Of a stretch of DNA of 11,534 nt, positions 6,425 through 11,534 are shown one piece after another. The stretch covers positions 1 through 11,534 of the forward strand of contig JABHYI010000058.1 in NCBI GenBank assembly GCA_018656255.1. Reading direction: 5' to 3'. The notes beneath the pieces are model-generated. The model saw only the letters and a program-made list of their open reading frames with translations. It ran no database searches and had not been told where the DNA came from. The first letter of the stretch is position 1, and every line of letters starts with the position of its first letter. The position numbers were made by a program, and so were the translations under genes. Source of the DNA: Bacteroidota bacterium. GTDB taxonomy: Bacteria; Bacteroidota; Bacteroidia; Flavobacteriales; Flavobacteriaceae.

Positions 6425-7738
6425 ATGGGAACTTTTCAAATCGAAGGAGGTCACAAATTAAAAGGTGAAATCACTCCACAAGGTGCAAAAAATGAAGTTT
6501 TGCAGATACTCTGTGCTGTTTTATTAACACCCCAAGAGGTTATTATAGAAAATATACCAGATATTATTGATGTAAATAAACTAATTGGCATCTTAGGTAA
6601 TTTGGGTGTTAAAATCCAAAAATTAGGAAAAGGTAAATTTTCATTTAAGGCAGATGATATTAACCTTGACTATCTTGAGTCAGAACTTTTTAAAGCCCAG
6701 GGCGGTTCATTACGAGGTTCTATCATGATTGTAGGTCCTCTTTTGGCACGTTTTGGTAAAGGATATATACCACGTCCAGGTGGTGATAAAATTGGAAGAA
6801 GAAGATTAGACACACATTTTGAAGGTTTCATTAAATTAGGGGCAAGTTTTAGATATAATAAAGAAGAACGCTTTTATGGAGTTGAGGCTCCAAACGGTCT
6901 TAAGGGTTGCTACATGTTACTTGACCAGGCTTCTGTTACTGGAACTGCTAACATTGTAATGGCAGCAGTTCTGGCCAAAGGAACCACAACAATATACAAC
7001 GCCGCTTGTGAGCCATACCTGCAGCAGCTGTGTAAAATGTTAAACTCCATGGGGGCAGATATCAAAGGTGTAGGTTCTAATATGCTAACAATTGATGGTG
7101 TTGAACACTTAACAGGTTGCACACACCGCGTATTGCCAGATATGATTGAAATAGGTAGCTGGATAGGATTAGCAGCTATGACTCATAGTGAAATAACCAT
7201 TAAAGATGTAAGTTGGGAAAACTTAGGTATTATTCCTGATACCTTTAGAAAATTAGGAATAATACTAGAAAAGAGAGGTGATGATATTTTCATACCCTCT
7301 CAGGATAGTTATGAAATTCAAGGATACATTGATGGTTCTACTTTAACTGTTTCAGATGCTCCGTGGCCAGGGTTTACTCCAGATTTATTAAGTATTGTAT
7401 TAGTTGTTTGTACCCAGGCAAAAGGAAGTGTACTTATACACCAAAAAATGTTTGAAAGCAGATTGTTTTTTGTAGATAAACTAATAGATATGGGTGCCCG
7501 TGTGATATTATGTGATCCTCACCGCGCAACTGTTATAGGACACAACTTTGAGTCTATGCTAAAGGCCACTACTATGGTCTCTCCAGATATACGCGCTGGT
7601 ATTTCTTTGTTAATTGCAGCACTTTCTGCTAAAGGAACTAGTACTATTCACAACATAGAGCAAATAGATCGAGGTTATGAAAATATAGACGAACGTCTTC
7701 GCGGCATTGGTGCTAAGATTACTAGATTAGATTCTTAA
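6425..7738 (+). CDS. murA: UDP-N-acetylglucosamine 1-carboxyvinyltransferase (MurA), Asp-type active site
   Basis: A 437-residue cytoplasmic enzyme that transfers enolpyruvate from PEP to UDP-GlcNAc, the first committed step of peptidoglycan synthesis. The length and the two-domain EPSP-synthase-like architecture are standard. Conserved residues are visible: K22-N23 in GAKNE, the flexible active-site loop RPGGDKIGRRRLDTH around 117-131, and D320 in APWPGFTPDL, corresponding to E. coli Asp305. In the loop, residue 121 is Asp (GAT codon at 6785-6787) where E. coli has Cys115, the residue alkylated by fosfomycin. Asp at this site keeps catalysis but is known from other MurA enzymes (for example the mycobacterial one) to give fosfomycin insensitivity, so intrinsic resistance is expected here. 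The gene closes the DUF493-DUF4290-murA unit and is followed by a strong hairpin terminator. Confidence 0.97.
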   Translation: MGTFQIEGGHKLKGEITPQGAKNEVLQILCAVLLTPQEVIIENIPDIIDVNKLIGILGNLGVKIQKLGKGKFSFKADDINLDYLESELFKAQGGSLRGSIMIVGPLLARFGKGYIPRPGGDKIGRRRLDTHFEGFIKLGASFRYNKEERFYGVEAPNGLKGCYMLLDQASVTGTANIVMAAVLAKGTTTIYNAACEPYLQQLCKMLNSMGADIKGVGSNMLTIDGVEHLTGCTHRVLPDMIEIGSWIGLAAMTHSEITIKDVSWENLGIIPDTFRKLGIILEKRGDDIFIPSQDSYEIQGYIDGSTLTVSDAPWPGFTPDLLSIVLVVCTQAKGSVLIHQKMFESRLFFVDKLIDMGARVILCDPHRATVIGHNFESMLKATTMVSPDIRAGISLLIAALSAKGTSTIHNIEQIDRGYENIDERLRGIGAKITRLDS

Positions 7739-7763
7739 CCATCTTATTCAGATAGTATAATTT

Positions 7764-7798
7764 AAAAAGCCCCAAACACAATATGTTTGGGGCTTTTT
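7764..7798. terminator. Bidirectional terminator between murA and the coiled-coil protein gene
   Basis: Perfect 15-bp arms (A5-GCCCCAAACA at 7764-7778 and TGTTTGGGGC-T5 at 7784-7798) enclose the loop CAATA. With a GC-rich core and T runs on both strands, it can end transcription of murA from the left and of the minus-strand coiled-coil gene from the right. Confidence 0.92.
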
Positions 7799-7823
7799 AT
7801 AAAAATACAATGTAATATACTAG

Positions 7824-8402
7824 TTACTTTTTTTTGTTTATTTCGTCTTGTAGTTTTCTTCTGAGTATTTGCTGCTCTTCTAATTTCTTTTGGCGATAAC
7901 TATCAAATTCCTGCTCAATCTCAGAGAGCTTGTGATTTGTTTGTTTTGTTATGATGTTGCTATTTTTAAATTTAATTATAAAAAACAACAGACCAAGTAT
8001 TAGGATGCCTATAGTAGAAAACAGTAGAAAGTTATAAGTACCTTTTTTAGTAGTAATTCCAAAAAGTGAAATAGTTCCTTCTTTTTCAATTGAGGAGGCC
8101 AGGTTGTTTTGTGTATTACTTAGGTTGGCCTCTAGAGTTGTTATGCTGTTGTTTTGAGATGCTATTGTTGCATCTTTTTGCTCTATAGAATTTTCAAGTA
8201 ATTCTATAGAGTCTAAAATATTTTTTCTTAAACCAGCAAGTTTGGTTCTTTTAATGACCTTATATTTTTGGTAGTTATTAGATTTATCAATAACCTCAAC
8301 AAATTGAGCCTCAATTGAATTGTCTGATGTAGTATTGTTTTGAGAATAGCCTGCAGTAGCACATAAAAATAGTACGCAGCTAAAGAATGTCTTAATAGTC
8401 AT
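7824..8402 (-). CDS. Signal-anchored coiled-coil membrane protein of unknown function
   Basis: A 192-residue protein. Residues 1-20 are a signal peptide (MTIKTFFSCVLFLCATAGYS, then Q). Residues about 60-107 are a predicted coiled coil rich in I/L/N/Q/E heptads. A transmembrane segment covers about 123-143 (YNFLLFSTIGILILGLLFFII). A basic, charged helix follows (about 153-192, ending in KLQDEINKKK) that reads as a second coiled coil. The expected topology is an extracytoplasmic N-terminal coil and a cytoplasmic C-terminal coil. Similar flavobacterial proteins have been labelled tRNA (guanine-N1)-methyltransferase in databases; nothing here supports methyltransferase activity (no SAM-binding or SPOUT motif), so that name would be a propagated error. 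Function is unknown; a scaffolding or envelope-sensing role is speculation. It is monocistronic, with a shared terminator downstream. Confidence 0.75.
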   Translation of the reverse strand: MTIKTFFSCVLFLCATAGYSQNNTTSDNSIEAQFVEVIDKSNNYQKYKVIKRTKLAGLRKNILDSIELLENSIEQKDATIASQNNSITTLEANLSNTQNNLASSIEKEGTISLFGITTKKGTYNFLLFSTIGILILGLLFFIIKFKNSNIITKQTNHKLSEIEQEFDSYRQKKLEEQQILRRKLQDEINKKK

Positions 8403-8699
8403 GATAGTTGTTTGTTTTGTGATGCGTATCTACTGATACTACAGTGGCACTGCTATTGCTTGTAATCTAAAAGGTTTGGATTAACCAAACAAATTAATTT
8501 TATGTTGTAAAAATTTTAGAATGCTATTTGTCACTACATTTCTTAAAGGCAAAAGTAAGTGTAATTTAGGTATTTGTAAAGGTTTCTTTATTGGTTTTTA
8601 TTGGCAGGTTATGATTGTAAATCAGAACAAATACATGTCTAAAGCATGTTTTTATATTTTAAAATAGCCTATAAAACATAGCTAATATAGCCTCTTTAA
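8403..8699. other. 297-bp intergenic region with several small dyads
   Basis: This region lies between the photolyase stop and the start of the coiled-coil gene, both on the minus strand. Visible dyads are GTATC-TACT-GATAC (8426-8439), CAGTG-G-CACTG (8442-8452), GTTTGG-ATTAA-CCAAAC (8474-8490) and ACATG-7nt-CATGT (8633-8649). No clear GC-rich terminator follows photolyase. The first three would fall in a long 5' leader of the coiled-coil gene if its promoter is near 8550. I recognise no known riboswitch or RNA family. Confidence 0.5.
8550..8557 (-). promoter_or_regulatory. Candidate -7 element for the coiled-coil protein gene
   Basis: On the minus strand this reads TACTTTTG, a full TAnnTTTG match. 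It lies about 148 bp upstream of the ATG, implying a leader of roughly 140 nt that contains three small inverted repeats. No TTG upstream element at the proper spacing is apparent, so the call is weak. Confidence 0.3.
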
Positions 8700-10064
8700 T
8701 TATTCGTTTATTCCTTTTTTATAGGTTTGTAGACATCTCTCGCGGGCAAGTTTGTGATCTACAATCATGGCAGTATACTTTTGAGTTTCATACTCAGGCA
8801 CCCATTTTTTTATATACTTTTTTTCTTTATCAAACTTATCTGCCTGTGTGATTGGGTTAAATATCCTAAAGTAGGGCGCAGCATCTACTCCACTTCCTGC
8901 TGCCCATTGCCAATTACCAACATTACTTGATTGCTCATAATCTAGAAGCTTTGAGGCAAAGTAGGTTTCTCCCCAGCGCCAATCAATAAGTAGGTGTTTA
9001 CACAAAAAACTTGCAACTAGCATGCGCACTCTATTGTGCATGTGTCCTGTTTTATTTAGTTCTCTCATTCCTGCATCCACTAAAACATATCCTGTGGTCC
9101 CGTTTTTCCAGTGTTCAAACTCTTGCTCGTTGTTGCGCCATACAATACGGTCATACTTTGGTCTAAAGGCTTTTTGTTGCGTGTGGGGAAAGTGCCAAAA
9201 TATCTGCATAAAAAATTCACGCCAAATAAGCTCACTCCAAAACACCTCGTTTTTTTGAGAAATAGCCTTCCTCATCATTGCTCTTACACTAACGGTGCCA
9301 AAACGTAAATGCGGTCCTAGGTGTGAAGTGCCATCTACTGCAGGGAAATTACGTGTATCTTCATAGTTTTGTATAAGAGTAGCAGAGGTATTGTGTTTGG
9401 GTACCTTTATACTGGAGGTGGTAAAACCCATTTGCTCCAGCGTCGTGTTTTGCAGCGTGGTGTCTTGATACAGATTTTTAAAATAGATTGTTGTTTTGTG
9501 GTCTTTTAGGTCTGTCTCTGGGTTAAATACGCTTTTCCATTTATTTTTATAAGGAGTGTACACAACATAAGGAGTGCTGTCTGCCTTTACAATGGTATCT
9601 TTCTCAAAAATAACGTGGTCTTTGTAGTCATAAAAACCAATTGGAGTAGCACTATCTTGGTGTTGGGTTAAGGTAGTTAAATACTCTTTAATCTCAAGAT
9701 CTCGCTCTTGGCCATAAGGCTCGTAATCTCTATTGGTGATTACATTTTGCACATTAAACTGCGCTGTTAATTTTTTAAAGATCTCTAGTGGTTTGCCATA
9801 ATATATAGCCAAAGAACTTCCGTGCTCTTGCAAGGTGCTCTTTAAGTCTTGCAATGTGTTGTAAATAAAACTTACCCTAGCATCGTCTTTGGAGAGTTTG
9901 TCTAGAATTTCGGTATCAAAAATAAAGATGGGCACAACAGGTGATTTTCCCTGTAATGCTTTAGAGAATCCTACATTGTCTTCAAGGCGTAAATCACGTC
10001 TAAACCAAAATATATTTACAGTTGCAGCCACTTTATTGAGTTTGTAATGTTGATTTTCCACCAT
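8700..10064 (-). CDS. phrB: Deoxyribodipyrimidine photolyase, class I cryptochrome/photolyase family
   Basis: This encodes 454 residues (E. coli PhrB: 472). The N-terminal antenna domain opens with NIFWFRRDLRLEDN (17-30); Glu115 in NRDYEPYGQERD is placed like the folate-contacting Glu of E. coli. The C-terminal FAD domain includes ELIWREFFMQIFWHFP (278-293), HMHNRVRML (341-349) and NVGNWQWAAGSGVDAAPYFRI (381-401). Trp309, Trp362 and Trp385 align at a constant offset of three with the E. coli electron-transfer triad (306/359/382), and Asn381 with Asn378 near flavin N5, so light-driven CPD repair is likely. ATG 10064 overlaps the SDR gene by 32 bp. GTG 10031, just after the SDR stop, is an alternative that would remove 11 unconserved residues. 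It is the last gene of the SRPBCC-SDR-photolyase unit; light or UV control is inferred from context. Confidence 0.93.
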   Translation of the reverse strand: MVENQHYKLNKVAATVNIFWFRRDLRLEDNVGFSKALQGKSPVVPIFIFDTEILDKLSKDDARVSFIYNTLQDLKSTLQEHGSSLAIYYGKPLEIFKKLTAQFNVQNVITNRDYEPYGQERDLEIKEYLTTLTQHQDSATPIGFYDYKDHVIFEKDTIVKADSTPYVVYTPYKNKWKSVFNPETDLKDHKTTIYFKNLYQDTTLQNTTLEQMGFTTSSIKVPKHNTSATLIQNYEDTRNFPAVDGTSHLGPHLRFGTVSVRAMMRKAISQKNEVFWSELIWREFFMQIFWHFPHTQQKAFRPKYDRIVWRNNEQEFEHWKNGTTGYVLVDAGMRELNKTGHMHNRVRMLVASFLCKHLLIDWRWGETYFASKLLDYEQSSNVGNWQWAAGSGVDAAPYFRIFNPITQADKFDKEKKYIKKWVPEYETQKYTAMIVDHKLARERCLQTYKKGINE

Positions 10065-10725
10065 CTATGGCAAGTACTTGTCCAGTCATCCAACTAGATT
10101 GTTCTGAGAGTAAAAAACAAGCAGTATTTGCAATATCTGCGCTAGTTCCAATTCTTTTTAGTGGATGCATTTCTCCCATTCTTTGTTTTTTATCATCACT
10201 AGATAGCAGGCGTCCAGCTAGGGGAGTATCTGTAAGTGAGGGTGCAATAACATTAACTCTCATCGTTGGAGCATACTCTGCTGCCAAGGCTTTAGCAAAA
10301 CCCTCTATAGCTCCTTTAGATGCCGATACGCTGGTATGAAAAGGCATACCTACTTTAACAGCAACAGTACTAAAAAACACTAAACTTGCCCCGCTAGTAG
10401 CCGTAAGCTTTGGAAGTAAGCCTTGTAGTACTTTAACTAGTGAAAGAAAATTTACCTCTAGATCTTCTTGGAATGTTTGAGGTTTTATTCTCTTAAAAGG
10501 TTTTAGGTTGATACTTCCAGGGCAATATACCAGGCCGTCTATCTGATCTGGCAAGGGTAATGTAGCGATATCATCAGTTAATACATCAAATACCATATGG
10601 GTAACTCCCTGGGGTATGTTCTCTTGTGTTCTAGAGGCTACATATACCTTGTGGGTGTCTGTAAGTTGTTTTGCTATTGCAGCTCCAATTCCGTAGGATC
10701 CGCCAATAAGAAGTATGTTTTTCAT
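10033..10725 (-). CDS. SDR-fold oxidoreductase-like protein lacking the catalytic Tyr
   Basis: A 230-residue short-chain dehydrogenase/reductase fold. The dinucleotide loop is GGSYGIG (8-14), with Gly where many classical SDRs have Thr. CPG (68-70) replaces the NAG motif, N92 sits in VNF, and the FFST strand (117-120) supplies the usual Ser position. PSLTDTPLA and a C-terminal GQVLAIDGG are typical. At the active site the usual YxxxK reads V133-S-A-S-K137 (codon GTA), so the proton-donating Tyr is missing while the Lys remains. Ordinary carbonyl reduction is therefore doubtful; it may use another residue, bind cofactor without catalysis, or act on an unusual substrate. SDR genes beside photolyase are known in other bacteria, but their substrate is not settled. 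The gene starts 23 bp after the SRPBCC stop and overlaps photolyase by 32 bp. Confidence 0.85.
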   Translation of the reverse strand: MKNILLIGGSYGIGAAIAKQLTDTHKVYVASRTQENIPQGVTHMVFDVLTDDIATLPLPDQIDGLVYCPGSINLKPFKRIKPQTFQEDLEVNFLSLVKVLQGLLPKLTATSGASLVFFSTVAVKVGMPFHTSVSASKGAIEGFAKALAAEYAPTMRVNVIAPSLTDTPLAGRLLSSDDKKQRMGEMHPLKRIGTSADIANTACFLLSEQSSWMTGQVLAIDGGKSTLQTQ

Positions 10726-10727
10726 AG

Positions 10728-10747
10728 TTATAAGGTATTATAAGGTA
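10728..10747. repeat. Perfect 10-bp tandem repeat in the SRPBCC-SDR gap
   Basis: TTATAAGGTA occurs twice back to back (10728-10737 and 10738-10747), filling nearly all of the 23-bp space between the SRPBCC stop and the SDR ATG. On the coding strand it reads TACCTTATAA twice, just before the ATG. Confidence 0.85.
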
Positions 10748-10748
10748 A

Positions 10749-11210
10749 TTATATAGTCCCAAAAAGTTCAATTAATTTCATTTTTCTGTACTTGAATATT
10801 TCATCAAGTCTTGGTTTTACAAGTATAGGATGTACTAATTGACCTAGCCACCCAAGAGGCACTTTATAGTCTATAATGTCTTCCATTTCTACACCACCTG
10901 GAATTTCTTTTATAAAGTGTTTGTGATGCCACATTGCATAAGGGCCAAAGAGCTGTTGGTCAACAAAATACTCACCCTTTTCAACCTGAGTTATTTCTGT
11001 AACCCATTTTGTTTTTATACCCAGTAGTGGAGTTACAATGTATTGTATGATTTGCCCTGCAAACATGGGTCTGTCTGCTCCAGATTTTATAATAAAACCC
11101 ATATACTTAGGTGTAATAGCCTTAAGGTTATTAGGGTCAGACAAAAAATCCCAAGCTTGTTGCTTGCTAATAGGAAGGTGTTGCTTGGAGTGTAGTGTGT
11201 AAATCTTCAT
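10749..11210 (-). CDS. SRPBCC (START/Bet v1-like) ligand-binding protein
   Basis: A 153-residue single-domain protein of the SRPBCC superfamily, closest in style to the COG4276-type proteins. Diagnostic segments are the N-terminal strand and helix IYTLHSKQHLPISKQQAWDFLSDPNNLKAITP, then GQIIQYIVTPLLGIKTKWVTEI, the FVDQQLFGPYAMWHHKH block, and the C-terminal helix ending RLDEIFKYRKMKLIELFG. The fold forms a deep hydrophobic pocket for lipids, isoprenoids or polyketides; the ligand is unknown. No signal peptide or membrane anchor is present. I prefer ATG 11210, directly before the first strand, over ATG 11231, which adds MFFLTPY. It is the first gene of the unit with SDR and photolyase; the shared context suggests a light- or UV-linked role in membrane lipid or pigment chemistry, which is inference. 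Confidence 0.82.
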   Translation of the reverse strand: MKIYTLHSKQHLPISKQQAWDFLSDPNNLKAITPKYMGFIIKSGADRPMFAGQIIQYIVTPLLGIKTKWVTEITQVEKGEYFVDQQLFGPYAMWHHKHFIKEIPGGVEMEDIIDYKVPLGWLGQLVHPILVKPRLDEIFKYRKMKLIELFGTI

Positions 11211-11259
11211 GTATGGTGTCAAAAAAAACAAGTAGTAAAGCTATGCAGGTATTATAAGT

Positions 11260-11275
11260 AGCTAGTATACTAGCT
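11260..11275. promoter_or_regulatory. Perfect 16-bp palindrome in the leader of the photolyase unit (possible operator)
   Basis: AGCTAGTATACTAGCT equals its own reverse complement and lies 50 bp upstream of the preferred SRPBCC ATG. Its core TAGTATACTA resembles the TAGTA-A-TACTA dyad at 11327-11337 on the other side of the putative -7 element, as in a two-site operator. The regulator is unknown. Confidence 0.45.
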
Positions 11276-11308
11276 TAGTTATAGAATTGTTCAAAATTCA
11301 TCCTAAAC

Positions 11309-11316
11309 CAAAGATA
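11309..11316 (-). promoter_or_regulatory. Candidate -7 element of the SRPBCC-SDR-photolyase unit
   Basis: On the minus strand this reads TATCTTTG, a full TAnnTTTG match, about 100 bp upstream of the SRPBCC ATG. It is embedded in the dyad CAAAG-TAT-CTTTG. No TTG -33 element is visible upstream, so recognition may need an activator or an alternative sigma factor. Confidence 0.45.
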
Positions 11317-11326
11317 CTTTGATGGG

Positions 11327-11337
11327 TAGTAATACTA
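11327..11337. promoter_or_regulatory. TAGTA-A-TACTA dyad upstream of the -7 element
   Basis: This 11-bp dyad has perfect 5-bp arms around a central A and falls where the promoter spacer would be. It repeats the core of the 16-bp palindrome at 11260-11275. Two more short inverted repeats lie beyond it: CTTTAA-GATA-TTAAAG (11354-11369) and CATCAT-TAGT-ATGATG (11373-11388). Confidence 0.35.
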
Positions 11338-11433
11338 GTAGGATTTTGAAAACTTTAAGATATTAAAGTGTCATCATTAGTATGATGCCTGGAGAAGAAG
11401 ATAGCACTAAAATTTAATAACAAGAATTGGTGT

Positions 11434-11534
11434 TTAGCAATTCTCATCACAACACTGCTCATCTTTCACTAACTTGCAGCTTACCACAGCCAGTAAACAG
11501 CCAATAATAGGCGCAAAAATATAAATCCATAAAT
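11434..11534 (-). CDS. C-terminal end of a probable aquaporin/MIP-family channel (partial)
   Basis: Only the last 32 codons and a TAA stop (11434-11436) are in the window; the gene enters from the right edge. The segment LWIYIFAPIIGCLLAVVSCKLV looks like the final (sixth) transmembrane helix of an MIP channel, in which a W-x-Y/F-x-x-APxxG pattern is characteristic. It is followed by a short cytoplasmic tail, KDEQCCDENC, with three cysteines in its last seven residues plus acidic residues, unusual for a plain water channel and suggestive of metal or redox chemistry. The NPA motifs that would confirm the family are outside the window, so the call rests on one helix. Some 200 bp separate it from the SRPBCC gene, and no clear terminator lies between them. 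Confidence 0.5.
   Translation of the reverse strand, partial: LWIYIFAPIIGCLLAVVSCKLVKDEQCCDENC

Noticed and set aside
8474..8490. GTTTGG-ATTAA-CCAAAC as a terminator for photolyase
   Set aside because: The arms are only 6 bp and the following minus-strand sequence (CTTTTAG) is a poor T run; it also lies over 200 bp past the photolyase stop and nearer the next gene.
8521..8667. A 48-codon plus-strand open frame starting at ATG 8521
   Set aside because: It has no recognisable domain, its composition is typical of translated AT-rich intergenic DNA, and no promoter or neighbour on the plus strand supports it.

Overview
The window is AT-rich chromosomal DNA from a member of the Bacteroidetes, most likely a marine Flavobacteriaceae species. 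Four things support this: Bacteroidetes-restricted families (a DUF4290 protein directly upstream of murA, and a signal-anchored coiled-coil membrane protein), TAnnTTTG-type -7 promoter elements, no obvious Shine-Dalgarno sequences, and secreted proteins with typical flavobacterial signal peptides. A Dokdonia-like genus is only a guess from the protein style. I see no insertion sequence, CRISPR array, tRNA, rRNA or prophage. Most of the window is ordinary core genome.

Layout, left to right. (1) Positions 1-2149, minus strand: the N-terminal 440 residues of a secreted Asp-box (BNR/sortilin-like) beta-propeller protein that runs off the left edge, then a hairpin terminator, then a LolA-like exported protein. 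(2) Positions 2410-2799, plus strand: a hotdog acyl-CoA thioesterase, which converges on a RecQ-family helicase with only 6 bp between the stop codons. (3) Positions 2806-5246, minus strand: an NadR-like P-loop ATPase (GTG start) followed by RecQ. The full RecQ reading frame has no ATG, GTG or TTG before the Walker A region. It almost certainly starts at a CTG that overlaps the upstream TGA as CTGA. (4) Positions 5398-7738, plus strand: a cell-envelope operon of DUF493 protein, DUF4290 protein and murA. MurA carries Asp where E. coli has the fosfomycin-target Cys. A strong bidirectional terminator ends it. (5) Positions 7824-8402, minus strand: a signal peptide/coiled coil/TM/coiled coil protein of unknown function with a roughly 300-nt upstream region rich in small dyads. 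(6) Positions 8700-11210, minus strand: a tight three-gene unit of SRPBCC protein, SDR-fold protein and class I photolyase. (7) Right edge: the last 32 codons of a probable aquaporin (MIP family) with a Cys-rich tail.

The most accessory-looking part is the SRPBCC-SDR-photolyase unit. The SDR protein lacks the catalytic Tyr of the YxxxK motif. The photolyase start overlaps the SDR gene. The promoter region has a perfect 16-bp palindrome and a related TAGTA-A-TACTA dyad on either side of a -7-like element, as expected of an operator pair for a light- or stress-responsive regulator. Related gene groups around photolyase are known in other bacteria, so this is an under-described module rather than a demonstrably new system.
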